Part shown: piece after piece, positions 1-7,885 of the stretch
Layout: every line of letters starts with the position of its first letter
How positions within the stretch are numbered: the stretch's first letter is position 1
Assembly: GCA_902581285.1 (NCBI GenBank)
Contig: CACHNP010000016.1
Location: 1-35,839, forward strand
Length of the DNA stretch: 35,839 bases
Origin: an uncultured Gammaproteobacteria bacterium
GTDB taxonomy: Bacteria > Pseudomonadota > Gammaproteobacteria > Coxiellales > Coxiellaceae
Reading direction: 5' to 3'
The notes under the pieces: model-generated
The model's input: the letters and a program-made list of their open reading frames with translations, nothing else
Database searches by the model: none
What the model was told of the DNA's origin: nothing
Translations under genes and position numbers: made by a program

Positions 1-524
1 CCAATTTTTCCGGGAATTTCTAATTTCAGCTCTTCTTCGATCTCTTCTAATTCAACTTCATAGTCCTTGAATTGGCATAGTTGCACCGCTTTTTTTACAT
101 TGAGAAATTCGCTTTCGTTTGGAGGAAAGGCCCTTTCTTTTATAACTGACATGTGAGCTTTGTGATCAAGTGAAGACATCAGCACTATGCCGTCTGTTGA
201 TAAGTGGTACCAGACAGCCTGTAAAAATTGGACAGCCTCTATGGCTGGTACGGTAGGTAAGTTACATAGTATGATATTGGCATTTAGTGGGGTGTCATCT
301 TTGTAGTTGGTATGGTAATTAAAAATGCGATCGTTAGTGTTTATAATATCTTCTGGGAGGCTGAAATATTGTACCTTTGCCTGAGGGTACATTTTCTTAA
401 AGCTATGCACAGCTGAGTGTGAGTGCTGACCGAGACACACAATGTTATTAACTTTATTAGTGAGTTCTCTCGAATTTTCTACTAGGTATTCGTTTGATCT
501 AATGATTAGCGGGATCGTTTTCAT
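1..524 (-). CDS. Partial SAM-dependent methyltransferase-like protein (runs off the left edge)
   Basis: An open frame starts with ATG at 524 and stays open to base 1, giving about 174 codons with the C-terminus missing. After a short N-terminal part (MKTIPLIIRSNEYLVEN) comes a strand-glycine stretch, IVCLGQHS, where motif I of class I methyltransferases would be. It is followed by an acidic/helical region and by ILCNLPTVPAIEAV and LSTDGIVLMSSLD, which resemble the strand 4/5 segment of BioC/UbiE-type enzymes (N-l...L..vL...G.l.fs.l). Motif I lacks the usual GxGxG, so the cofactor site may be degenerate or the fold assignment wrong. It is divergent from pdxH, with 120 bases between the starts. 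The frame was read directly; the function is an inference from weak motifs, and the substrate is unknown. Confidence 0.5.
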   Translation of the reverse strand, partial: MKTIPLIIRSNEYLVENSRELTNKVNNIVCLGQHSHSAVHSFKKMYPQAKVQYFSLPEDIINTNDRIFNYHTNYKDDTPLNANIILCNLPTVPAIEAVQFLQAVWYHLSTDGIVLMSSLDHKAHMSVIKERAFPPNESEFLNVKKAVQLCQFKDYEVELEEIEEELKLEIPGKI

Positions 525-644
525 AGTGTGATCTTCTCTTTCTGTAGCTCAGCCTATTTTTTATTTTACCATGTTTTTTTGCTTCGGTTCATCTTTTTTT
601 ATTTTGTTTGTGTTACGATATCATAGTGATAGTGAGGATAAGAA

Positions 645-1289
645 ATGAAGTCAAATAAACACATACCATATCCAGAAAACAGACTCTACCTTGATAAATT
701 CCTTGATAATCCTTTGGATCAATTTGTTTTATGGTACCAAGCTTATGAGAAGCGGGCCGATTATCCTGGGCTGGAAACAAACACAATGACACTGTCTACA
801 GTCGGTGAAAATGCTCGTCCTCATTCACGTATTGTGCTGATGAAGGATTTTACCCCTGATGGGCTGGTATTTTATACAAATTACCATAGTCAAAAGGGCA
901 ATGATATCGCATCCAACCCGTTTGCGTCGGCGTTATTTTGGTGGTCTACCGTATTTCAACAAATACGTATCGAGGGTAGGATTAAGAAAATACCAGATGT
1001 TATGTCCGATGAATATTTTGAATCTCGCCCGCGTGGTTCTCAAGTCGCTGCGTTAGTGTCAAAGCAGAGTGCCGTTTTGACATCAAAAGACAAGCTGTTA
1101 ACCGCATATGATAACTATATCAAGCAGCATGATCAGTCTAGGCGCGTACCTAGGCCTGCTCATTGGGGTGGCTATTATTTGATTCCTGATCGTTATGAGT
1201 TTTGGCAGGCTTCTTCCAATCGATTGCATGATCGTATCGTATACACGTTAGATCAAAATACATGGTCAAAGACTCGGTTATATCCATAA
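645..1289 (+). CDS. pdxH: Pyridoxamine/pyridoxine 5'-phosphate oxidase
   Basis: This cytosolic FMN enzyme oxidises pyridoxine or pyridoxamine 5'-phosphate to pyridoxal 5'-phosphate, the last step of vitamin B6 synthesis and salvage. The 214-residue length is normal for the family. Characteristic blocks are all present in order: SRIVLMKDF and FYTNYHSQKG (FMN contacts), QIRIEGR, SDEYFESRPRGSQ, SKQS, then PRPAHWGGYYLIPD, EFWQ and the substrate-binding RLHDRI, ending in RLYP. The start is supported by GAGGAT a few bases upstream of ATG 645 and by a full-length N-terminus. A possible -10 (TATCAT, 619-624) precedes it, without a convincing -35. It is convergent with the MFS gene, 19 bases away. Confidence 0.96.
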   Translation: MKSNKHIPYPENRLYLDKFLDNPLDQFVLWYQAYEKRADYPGLETNTMTLSTVGENARPHSRIVLMKDFTPDGLVFYTNYHSQKGNDIASNPFASALFWWSTVFQQIRIEGRIKKIPDVMSDEYFESRPRGSQVAALVSKQSAVLTSKDKLLTAYDNYIKQHDQSRRVPRPAHWGGYYLIPDRYEFWQASSNRLHDRIVYTLDQNTWSKTRLYP

Positions 1290-1308
1290 TCTCTAGATGT
1301 TTTTTCTT

Positions 1309-2526
1309 CTATGTTTTTCGTGATTTTAATTTAGTAAAGATAAGCGCAATTAATAATATACAAGATGCAAAACAAAGCCAGAGGAAAGCGTCTTGTGAAG
1401 TGATTTGATTGTGTGAAAAATGTAAAAGTAGTGTCATCAGTAATAATGTGGCTGCGGTATCAAAATAGATCGCGCTTTGAACTCGTCCCTGGTAATCAGG
1501 TGCGGTTTTTCTCTGTACCTCTGTAACGATTAGATTATAACTCGCCCAGCTAAAGCCGACAGAAGCAAATGATAGTAAAGCAAGTATGTTGTTGTTGGTG
1601 TTAGCAAGGATAAGATAGGCGAGTAGAGCAACAGAGCAACTCATGATCAAGCAGCTAAGTAAGGTTAGTCTTTTAATTAAATGTGACCAAAATATCAGCC
1701 CAGTCAGTGTCCCTAAAGCAAGTATCCCTTCGGATAATCCGAAAAAATGATTACTTTGTAATAGTATATTTCGCACGTAGGGGCCGATTAAAACAGAAGA
1801 GGATATGATGAAAAGGAAAATGACGCCTTGTGTAAGGGCTTTGAGTATTAATCTCTCTTGCGAGGCAAGGTAACGATAACCTTTAATGACGAGTGTGAAT
1901 ACATTAACACTGTTATTGGTATAATCATGTTTTATATGATTGAAGCGAGTTGGTAGTAATAGTAGTCCGCTTGCAAGATACAGAGCCGCCACAATGAAAA
2001 TTGCCTCGTATGTTTTAACTAGGGAAAAAATTACAACAGTGAAGAGACCTCGCCCAATAATATTGCCTACTTGATTTGTGACACGAGAGATTGTGCTAGC
2101 AGTGATAAGGTTATCTTCACCAACCAGGTCGAGAATAAGGGCAGGGTAAAGTGGTTTGTAGAGAGCGCCAAAACAGCCCGATAGAAAAGCAAGGCCATAG
2201 ACCTCCCATAGCGTTGGGTGGTTCCATATAATGATTGCAAAAAAAATAAATTTGATTGAACGCACAAGCCCCGTCGTAATAGCTAGTTTCTTCCTATCAC
2301 TGTAATCAATTAGTCCCCCGAAATAGGGGCTTAGAAAAAACGTTGGCGTCCAAAATAATAGCATACCTATCAGGGTCGCGTTCACAGTTGGGTTAACTTG
2401 AAGAATAATCCAAATTAGTATGATGTAATTTAAACCGCCGGCAAATGTTGCAGCAATGCTTGAATAAAGGAAATATCTAAATGAACCGTTTTTTATAAGT
2501 TGAGTTTTGTTGAGTTCTTGCTTCAT
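1309..2526 (-). CDS. MFS transporter, EntS/MFS_3-like drug or metabolite exporter
   Basis: The product is a 405-residue polytopic inner-membrane protein with about twelve hydrophobic segments, the usual size of a major facilitator. After TM2 the loop GGLIDYSDRKKL matches motif A of the family (G-x-L-a-D-r-x-x-R-k), and the general pattern, including the YQGRVQSA stretch in the second half, is that of the MFS_3 group containing the enterobactin exporter EntS. The cargo cannot be told from sequence, and no siderophore or antibiotic synthesis genes are adjacent. The start at 2526 fits the first transmembrane helix beginning near residue 16. An extended -10 (TGATACGAT on the minus strand) lies just upstream of the start. 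Confidence 0.88.
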   Translation of the reverse strand: MKQELNKTQLIKNGSFRYFLYSSIAATFAGGLNYIILIWIILQVNPTVNATLIGMLLFWTPTFFLSPYFGGLIDYSDRKKLAITTGLVRSIKFIFFAIIIWNHPTLWEVYGLAFLSGCFGALYKPLYPALILDLVGEDNLITASTISRVTNQVGNIIGRGLFTVVIFSLVKTYEAIFIVAALYLASGLLLLPTRFNHIKHDYTNNSVNVFTLVIKGYRYLASQERLILKALTQGVIFLFIISSSVLIGPYVRNILLQSNHFFGLSEGILALGTLTGLIFWSHLIKRLTLLSCLIMSCSVALLAYLILANTNNNILALLSFASVGFSWASYNLIVTEVQRKTAPDYQGRVQSAIYFDTAATLLLMTLLLHFSHNQITSQDAFLWLCFASCILLIALIFTKLKSRKT

Positions 2527-2709
2527 CTGTCTATCGTATCACATAAAAATAACTGAAAAAATCAATAGTTGATTTTATATTGAGTATTGGATTTGAATCG
2601 CTGCTTAGCAACTATTATCGATGAGATTCTTTGCTTGTCAGTAGCATAAATTAGATATCATAGGTGCGTCTATTGTAAAAAGCTTTTTTTTTCATACGCT
2701 TATACTTTT

Positions 2710-2737
2710 TTGACAATTTTTTTATTTGTACTATATT
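2710..2737 (+). promoter_or_regulatory. Sigma-70-type promoter for the exported protein gene at 2772
   Basis: A perfect -35 TTGACA (2710-2715) is followed, after 16 bases, by -10 TATATT (2732-2737), about 35 bases before the ATG. This is one of the best consensus promoters in the window, so the exported protein downstream may be well expressed. Confidence 0.65.
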
Positions 2738-2771
2738 TCATCTTGTTGAAGTGTGTTTGGGAGGATTTACT

Positions 2772-3653
2772 ATGCTTGAAAAAATACGTTTTATTTTATT
2801 TTTGGTAGTTAGTAGTTTGATGTTACACGTGACCTCGGCGACGGCTTCAACTGAGGAATACAATGAAAGGCTGCAGCAGTGCGAAATTAAAAAATTAAGC
2901 TTTGAAGTGTTTATGCTAAATTATATCTATCCCAATACCACCAGCTATCTATTTGGTAATGAAAGTTTGTCCTCTCTAATTGATATCCAGAACGCACTCT
3001 ACTCAAAAAAGTTCCAAGATAACAGAGCTCCCATACAAAAAAAATGCGGTTGGCTTGATAAGGATAAATGTAAGGATTACCGGATAAATAAGAATTACTT
3101 GACTGAATCAGAATATAATGGCACTGGACAGGACTGGGATTTGATCTACAATTGTAACACAGCAAAAATAAACAATGTGTCAAGATGGGATCACTATAAC
3201 ACCATGCCAGGTACAGGAGCAACTTCTGGTGTCGGGCAAGCCCTGGATTCAATTTTCGCAGCATTATTACTCGGACAGAACACTACAGCTAGCAGTGATA
3301 CTGTTATAAAACAAAGAGAAAAAGAATTAAAAGGAATTTATTCTATCTATTTAGAGCAGCAATTTTTAAATAATCTACGAAGGCAAGTTTCGGACAATAG
3401 TGAGCTCAAGCAGTTGTCTAAAGAGGAGATGATAGATCGTTACAAAAAAATTCTAACATGTTTGACCGATGTATCAAAAGCCCAATCCGATGGCAAATTC
3501 ACACTTTACAAAGACATTGAGTCTGGTGATAATAAGTTCTCGACCGATGTTCGATTTCAGTTGCAATGGGAGTCAGGGTGCGAGCCAATAAGGCAAATGG
3601 TTGCGAATTATTGTAATTTAACAGATAGCCCATGCAGCAAGCCCCCACAATAA
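2772..3653 (+). CDS. Exported protein of unknown function
   Basis: The 293-residue product starts with a clear signal peptide (MLEKIRFILFLVVSSLML, then ...TSATAS), so it is probably periplasmic or secreted. ATG 2772 is preferred over the upstream in-frame GTG at 2751 because GGGAGGA (2759-2765) is ideally spaced before it and the signal peptide begins there. The mature part has about nine cysteines spread over its length, for example KKCGWLDKDKCKDY, CEPIRQMVANYC and a C-terminal SPCSKPPQ, consistent with disulfides. A predicted helical, charged middle (about residues 180-225) follows a small glycine/alanine-rich stretch, TGATSGVGQALDSIFAALLL. No family is recognised. It is convergent with the permease gene at 3688. 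Confidence 0.8.
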   Translation: MLEKIRFILFLVVSSLMLHVTSATASTEEYNERLQQCEIKKLSFEVFMLNYIYPNTTSYLFGNESLSSLIDIQNALYSKKFQDNRAPIQKKCGWLDKDKCKDYRINKNYLTESEYNGTGQDWDLIYNCNTAKINNVSRWDHYNTMPGTGATSGVGQALDSIFAALLLGQNTTASSDTVIKQREKELKGIYSIYLEQQFLNNLRRQVSDNSELKQLSKEEMIDRYKKILTCLTDVSKAQSDGKFTLYKDIESGDNKFSTDVRFQLQWESGCEPIRQMVANYCNLTDSPCSKPPQ

Positions 3654-3687
3654 CGTTAATAGTGTGTTTATGAGAATCGTGCGTTGT

Positions 3688-4644
3688 CTACATGGTTGTT
3701 ACTTCATTTTGAACACAACTAGAGCGTATTTTGTATGTCGTTATGATAAGCAATAATGCAACAATAACTCCGGCGCCTAATATGTATTGAGAATAATTCA
3801 TCAATGACCAGAGCGAATTATGATGCGGCACCAGTGAATCCACCTTGTTAAAATGAATACATGTATGACCTTTGTCGCAGTATGTTGCGGCGCTGGACAT
3901 TCCCCAGTCAACAGCGGCATCAAATTTATTTTTCAAGAAAAAAAGACTATGATCAAGCAACCACAAATTTTTAGGGTCAGTTGTTAGATCCAATATACTA
4001 AAAATAATGACCGGCGATAGTGCTAATAAATAGGGTTTTGATGAAATACAGGAGCAAAAAAACAGCCAGCTTAAAACGGGGAGTAATAGACAGGCCTGAT
4101 AGCAATAGACGCGTGATAGTTGTAATAAGCTGAGGCAAACCCCACCCACATTCCAATACCAAGTTGGAAACACGCCGTGGTGGTATACCATATACTGAAT
4201 CGAAATAAACATAATGGATACTACGCTGTTGATGAGAAAAATCATAAGACATATTAATGGTATAACAACTAATGCCATAAACCACTTTGATAGTAAATCT
4301 TCAAATGGGTTAAGTGGTAATGAAAGCCAGAAAAGCCGATTGTTTTGTTTCTTCTCGCCGTGCAAGCTGTGGAGTAGGTATATTCCAACAATAAACCATA
4401 ATGCGTAAAGGTAGGCACTATTGAAGTGATAACTTATATGATATGAGTAGAAATAAGCAGGTGTATTGGCCAACTTATCAAGTGTGTTTCCCATAATGAA
4501 ATGATGAGTTTGTATGCTATCGCTAATAATCAGCGACCAGGAGATTCCGAGGATAATAAGTAAACTTATAAACACCAATTTTTTGTTTTCCCAGTATTCT
4601 CTTTTTGTTAATACATATGTGTGCTGAACTAATTCTCTAAACAT
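3688..4644 (-). CDS. ABC-2-type transporter permease (second copy)
   Basis: The 318-residue membrane protein has six or more hydrophobic segments. It begins VLTKREYWENKK, like its upstream neighbour (ITMTKRESWENKK), and shares with it a Y-L-x-H-x-L stretch, an LFW.SLP block after the second helix and a W-x-F-C-S-x-x-S-K block, so the two genes are a diverged tandem duplication. Permeases of YtrC/YtrD and BcrB type pair with a single-domain ATPase such as the one encoded at 5631-6491. A large loop (about residues 200-270) lies before the last helix. The start ATG has only a weak ribosome site. The gene is separated from the rest of the operon by a hairpin at 4667-4693 and may be expressed at a lower level. 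Confidence 0.82.
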   Translation of the reverse strand: MFRELVQHTYVLTKREYWENKKLVFISLLIILGISWSLIISDSIQTHHFIMGNTLDKLANTPAYFYSYHISYHFNSAYLYALWFIVGIYLLHSLHGEKKQNNRLFWLSLPLNPFEDLLSKWFMALVVIPLICLMIFLINSVVSIMFISIQYMVYHHGVFPTWYWNVGGVCLSLLQLSRVYCYQACLLLPVLSWLFFCSCISSKPYLLALSPVIIFSILDLTTDPKNLWLLDHSLFFLKNKFDAAVDWGMSSAATYCDKGHTCIHFNKVDSLVPHHNSLWSLMNYSQYILGAGVIVALLLIITTYKIRSSCVQNEVTTM

Positions 4645-4666
4645 GATGGGTTCTCTATGTTGATTA

Positions 4667-4693
4667 AAAGGCGTAGAAAGTTACTACGCCTTT
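4667..4693 (-). terminator. Hairpin between the two permease genes (terminator or attenuator)
   Basis: A perfect 10-base-pair stem, AAAGGCGTAG / CTACGCCTTT, with a 7-base loop lies between the two leftward permease genes. On the minus strand it is followed by TTTTAA, so it looks like an intrinsic terminator inside the operon. Read-through would be needed for the distal permease unless it has its own promoter. Confidence 0.65.
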
Positions 4694-4705
4694 ATTTGGT
4701 TTCTG

Positions 4706-5641
4706 TTAATGATCATTTCCAAAGCTGCGCGAGCGAATTTTTATGGAGGCAATAATAAGCACGATGCAAATTACAGCACTTACCAAAACAAATGTTGGGC
4801 TAAGGCCAGTCGATTTGAAACTAATCGTATGATAAAGGGACAGATCACACGCGCCTTGTGAATGACAAAGATGATTCATGGCTGAGTCTTTCGCTTTTTG
4901 GGGCAGGTTGATGTATCCTGCTAGAAAATTAAGTTTAGCGATAGCTAGGTATATTGGCTTGAATACGTGCTCATTGATATAGCCATGATTGGCTATTGCA
5001 TCGCAAATTTGAATGCCAAATGGCACTAATAATGCCCAAAGTAATGGCAATTTTTTCGAAAATGCCGAGCAGAATAGGCACCAACCCAAAGCTGGAAGAA
5101 ATATCATTAGTTGAAAAATATAAACTAATGACAAATTTTTCAAGGCAGTAAAGAGTGAGCCCAGGCTCCAGTTGAGCCCCGGCGTGTGGTATACAACCGT
5201 ACTGATGAGCGACACTAATAAGGCGTTGAATAGCATGAAGACGAGAGTGATGAATGGAATGATCAAGCAGGCCCACAAGATTTTACTGATGACGGTTTCA
5301 GTTTGTGTGATCGGTAATGATTGCCAAAACAAAATGCTTTGATCTTTTCTATCATTGTATAGGCAGTGTACTAAGTAGAGACAAATTACAACCCACATGA
5401 TTATTAGAACAGGAATGTTTATCATGTACATCATGAATGTCATGAGGCTATTGTCTTTTTTCAACATCGATGTATCGACGTGTTTTATATGCTCATGTGC
5501 ATTTATATTACCCCATAGGCTGAATAAAAAAATTAAAACGACCGTACCTAGAAGACTATAAATGATGGTTTTTTTATTTTCCCAAGACTCTCTTTTGGTC
5601 ATTGTGATGATTCTATTAAATGCTGATTGATTATAACTCAT
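4706..5641 (-). CDS. ABC-2-type transporter permease (first copy)
   Basis: The 311-residue membrane protein has six or more hydrophobic segments and the block YNDRKDQSILFWQSLPI, typical of ABC-2 permeases that work with YtrB-like ATPases. ATG 5641 is chosen because it lies inside the last codons of the ATPase gene (11-base overlap) with GGAG a few bases upstream; an in-frame ATG at 5665 would add eight residues inside the ATPase gene. The overlap implies translational coupling with the ATPase. A duplicated homologue follows at 3688-4644, so the exporter could be ATPase dimer plus two different permeases. The substrate is unknown; related systems act in cell-envelope stress or antibiotic resistance. 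Confidence 0.85.
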   Translation of the reverse strand: MSYNQSAFNRIITMTKRESWENKKTIIYSLLGTVVLIFLFSLWGNINAHEHIKHVDTSMLKKDNSLMTFMMYMINIPVLIIMWVVICLYLVHCLYNDRKDQSILFWQSLPITQTETVISKILWACLIIPFITLVFMLFNALLVSLISTVVYHTPGLNWSLGSLFTALKNLSLVYIFQLMIFLPALGWCLFCSAFSKKLPLLWALLVPFGIQICDAIANHGYINEHVFKPIYLAIAKLNFLAGYINLPQKAKDSAMNHLCHSQGACDLSLYHTISFKSTGLSPTFVLVSAVICIVLIIASIKIRSRSFGNDH

Positions 5642-6491
5642 GGTTTTTCTCCAGTTTTGCAACAAATACGTCGGACAAGGAAACTGGTTCGGACGATTTG
5701 TATTGCTCTAAGTTTGGTGTGATGTTTTTATCAAATATAAATTGATGGCGACCCAGTTGGACTTTTTCTGATAGAGGTTTTTTCTCTCTTAGTTCTTGAG
5801 CCTCGGATTCGGTTGATATGATCTGAACAAAACGCTCATGAAAATCATTCATCGTAGAGTTCATGATGATTTTACCCTCATCTATCATGATGATGTCAGT
5901 CAAAATGTGTTCGATTTCTTCTACTTGGTGTGTTGATATGATCACAGATCGATTATCATTGAAGTAGTCTTTGATTAGATTGCTGTAAAATGTTTTTCTG
6001 TAGAGAATGTCTAATCCAAGAGTGGGTTCGTCTAAAATCATTAATTCTGAATCAATCGCCATAATCAGCGCTAAATGAGCCTGAACAACCATGCCTTTTG
6101 AAAAGGTTTTTACTTTCTTATTTAAATCAATTTTAGTTTGGCTTAGGAACTGGCGTGCACTTTTCTCATTAAATCGAGGATGAGTTTTATTCATCAATTC
6201 GATGGCTTGATTTAGTGTAATCCAGCGTGGCAGTGTAGCGACATCAGCGATGAATGACATTCTTTCCATCATCGTTTTACGTTGCTTCATGGGCACTAAG
6301 TCTAGAACTGAAAGTGTGCCATCGTAATTAGATAGCCCCATAATGCTGCGTAACAGTGTGGTTTTTCCTGCGCCATTGCGCCCAAGTAAACCGACAATTT
6401 TACCTTTTCCAATATTGAGTGAAATGTTGTTAAGTGCCGTTGTCTTACCAAATCGCTTGGTGAGATTTTCAGCCGTTATAAGATTGCTCAT
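5631..6491 (-). CDS. ABC transporter ATP-binding protein (YtrB/BcrA-like)
   Basis: This 286-residue protein powers the adjacent permeases by ATP hydrolysis at the inner face of the membrane. Walker A is GLLGRNGAGKTTLLRS (about residues 34-49), the Q-loop region follows, the signature is a weakened FSKGM in place of LSGGQ, Walker B is LMILDEPTLGLD, and the switch histidine is in ISTHQVEE. A degenerate LSGGQ of the type xSKGM is usual in the YtrB/BcrA group. The C-terminal 70 residues after the nucleotide-binding domain are a family-typical extension. The ATG overlaps the end of the GntR gene by four bases, so regulator, ATPase and permease form one coupled operon. Confidence 0.93.
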   Translation of the reverse strand: MSNLITAENLTKRFGKTTALNNISLNIGKGKIVGLLGRNGAGKTTLLRSIMGLSNYDGTLSVLDLVPMKQRKTMMERMSFIADVATLPRWITLNQAIELMNKTHPRFNEKSARQFLSQTKIDLNKKVKTFSKGMVVQAHLALIMAIDSELMILDEPTLGLDILYRKTFYSNLIKDYFNDNRSVIISTHQVEEIEHILTDIIMIDEGKIIMNSTMNDFHERFVQIISTESEAQELREKKPLSEKVQLGRHQFIFDKNITPNLEQYKSSEPVSLSDVFVAKLEKNHEL

Positions 6492-6826
6492 GATAGTAAT
6501 TCCTCAGTGGTTAAGCCTAGGCGCGCCATTTTTTCTTTAATAGACGGCCATTCGTTTTTAATGAAGTTTTCCCTTTGTTTTTTTAAAAGCACTTTTCTAG
6601 CATGCTTATTCACAATCATGCCAAGACCACGGCGCTTGAGTAATATTCCTTCCTCAACAAGCAGCTGATATGCTTTTGACACAGTGAGTGGGTTGACGTG
6701 GTTTTTGCTACTGAACTCTCTAATCGAGGGGACGGTATCCCCTTCTTTCAAGTGCAGATCAATAATTGAGCAGCAGATGCTTTCTTTGATCTGTAAATAA
6801 ATTGGTGTCGATTCGCTCCAGCGCAT
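6488..6826 (-). CDS. GntR-family transcriptional regulator, YtrA subfamily
   Basis: At 112 residues this is the short GntR form: an N-terminal winged helix-turn-helix (PIYLQIKESICCSII, GDTVPSIREFSSKNHVNP, LTVSKAYQLLVEEGIL, KRRGLGMIV) and only a short helical tail instead of a large effector domain, as in YtrA. YtrA-type proteins usually repress the ABC transporter operon that they head, and this gene is first in exactly such an operon. The ribosome site is strong (AAGGAGG, eight bases from ATG 6826). A palindrome at 6856-6870 that covers the promoter is the probable operator, giving autorepression. The inducing signal cannot be read from sequence; for relatives it is often a cell-wall antibiotic. 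Confidence 0.92.
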   Translation of the reverse strand: MRWSESTPIYLQIKESICCSIIDLHLKEGDTVPSIREFSSKNHVNPLTVSKAYQLLVEEGILLKRRGLGMIVNKHARKVLLKKQRENFIKNEWPSIKEKMARLGLTTEELLS

Positions 6827-6852
6827 GTTGTTCCTCCTTACTGTGTTAGTGG

Positions 6853-6882
6853 ACTATAGCACCATGCTATTTAGTTTTGCAA
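6853..6882 (-). promoter_or_regulatory. Promoter of the GntR-ABC operon
   Basis: On the minus strand a -35 TTGCAA (6877-6882) and -10 TATAGT (6853-6858) are 18 bases apart. The -10 is preceded by TGC, giving the extended form TGCTATAGT. It lies about 27 bases upstream of the GntR start codon. Confidence 0.55.
6856..6870. promoter_or_regulatory. Candidate GntR/YtrA operator
   Basis: The perfect inverted repeat ATAGCA-CCA-TGCTAT overlaps the -10 and the spacer of the operon promoter, where a bound repressor would block RNA polymerase. The position fits autoregulation by the first gene; binding itself is inferred. Confidence 0.5.
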
Positions 6883-7054
6883 GCGGAAATGTCTTTTTTT
6901 TCTATTCCAGTTGTTAACTGATTTATTACATGCGTAATTATTTTTTTATAATTTTATCTTAATTAATAATTGACTGATTAATTTCTTATTCCTGCGATTT
7001 GAGAACCTGTTTTGCTCAATATTTTGTGCGTACTATGTCACTTTTTATTGTTGC

Positions 7055-7630
7055 TTATAAGAAGCTTCCGTAGTGAGAGTCTTCAATAATGTTGTCGTTA
7101 TGTCTTTCTTTCACACAGTGCGACACGCCGAAAACAAGCGAGAATTTATAGATAAAGTTGCTGACTAGATTGCAACACGCGACAGTTATGATGTCGTTGA
7201 AACTAACTGGACCTTGTTGCATCTCTTCTAAATCTGCATTGATGCCCTGGATTATGATGTAACCACCTATGATCAGAGAATAATAAATAGCAAAACTAAC
7301 AAATTCGCTTCTTGAACTGCCATCACTTTTAAAGTTATCTGCATCGCAAACAGTACCGCATTTTGCCACCAGTGGCAGTAAGGATATTAAACCAATCATC
7401 TCACCACTGTAGCGCATACCCGAAAATAATAAAGCTTGGTTGAATTGGGCTCTTAGAAAAACGTGTGATGCGAGAGTATATGTGATGCCATGTAAAGCCC
7501 CAGCGAAGAGGGTACAGGCCATTGTTTGTGTATTGCAGCCCATGTTGATTGGGTTGTTTTTATCGATGTAAAATGGACTCAGAAGGCCGCTTTGAGAGCA
7601 AGGTTTGATGAGTTGAGTGTTAGTGCGCAT
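7055..7630 (-). CDS. Membrane protein of unknown function
   Basis: The 191-residue protein has a hydrophilic N-terminus (about 30 residues) followed by roughly four hydrophobic segments: TMACTLFAGALHGITYTLA, MIGLISLLPLVA, FAIYYSLIIGGYIIIQG and IITVACCNLVSNFIYKF. It ends in a polar tail rich in histidine, aspartate and asparagine. GGAG lies eight bases before ATG 7630, so the start is well supported. Seven cysteines are unusual for so small a membrane protein. No family is recognised and neither neighbour suggests a role. The 228 bases that separate it from the GntR gene hold the operon promoter but no other visible gene. Confidence 0.68.
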   Translation of the reverse strand: MRTNTQLIKPCSQSGLLSPFYIDKNNPINMGCNTQTMACTLFAGALHGITYTLASHVFLRAQFNQALLFSGMRYSGEMIGLISLLPLVAKCGTVCDADNFKSDGSSRSEFVSFAIYYSLIIGGYIIIQGINADLEEMQQGPVSFNDIITVACCNLVSNFIYKFSLVFGVSHCVKERHNDNIIEDSHYGSFL

Positions 7631-7885
7631 GTGTGTATCTCCTTTTCTATTTTTACTATTTTACATGAGCTAGTTGATGGTTGCATTTTTTTAACGCTAA
7701 AAAACAGAGTCTTATGCTGTTGATCTTAATAAAGATCTAAGTTGCTGTGATTTCTTCTGGATGGTATTTCTGGCGTGTGTTACTCTTTGAGCCGGCCATT
7801 ACCATCGAATGAGGTAGCTTCTTGTCCAAGGGCGAGCTCTAGGTTAAGCCAGCTTGGATTGGGGTGTTTAAGACATGAAAAAGCC

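Noticed and set aside
3654-3687. Bidirectional terminator between the convergent exported protein and permease genes
   Set aside because: No stem with a T tract could be found in these 34 bases.
7631-7885. Possible RNA gene or N-terminal extension of dusA
   Set aside because: No tRNA-like T-loop or clover-leaf was found, and the open frame from 7775 to 7886 does not look like DusA sequence.
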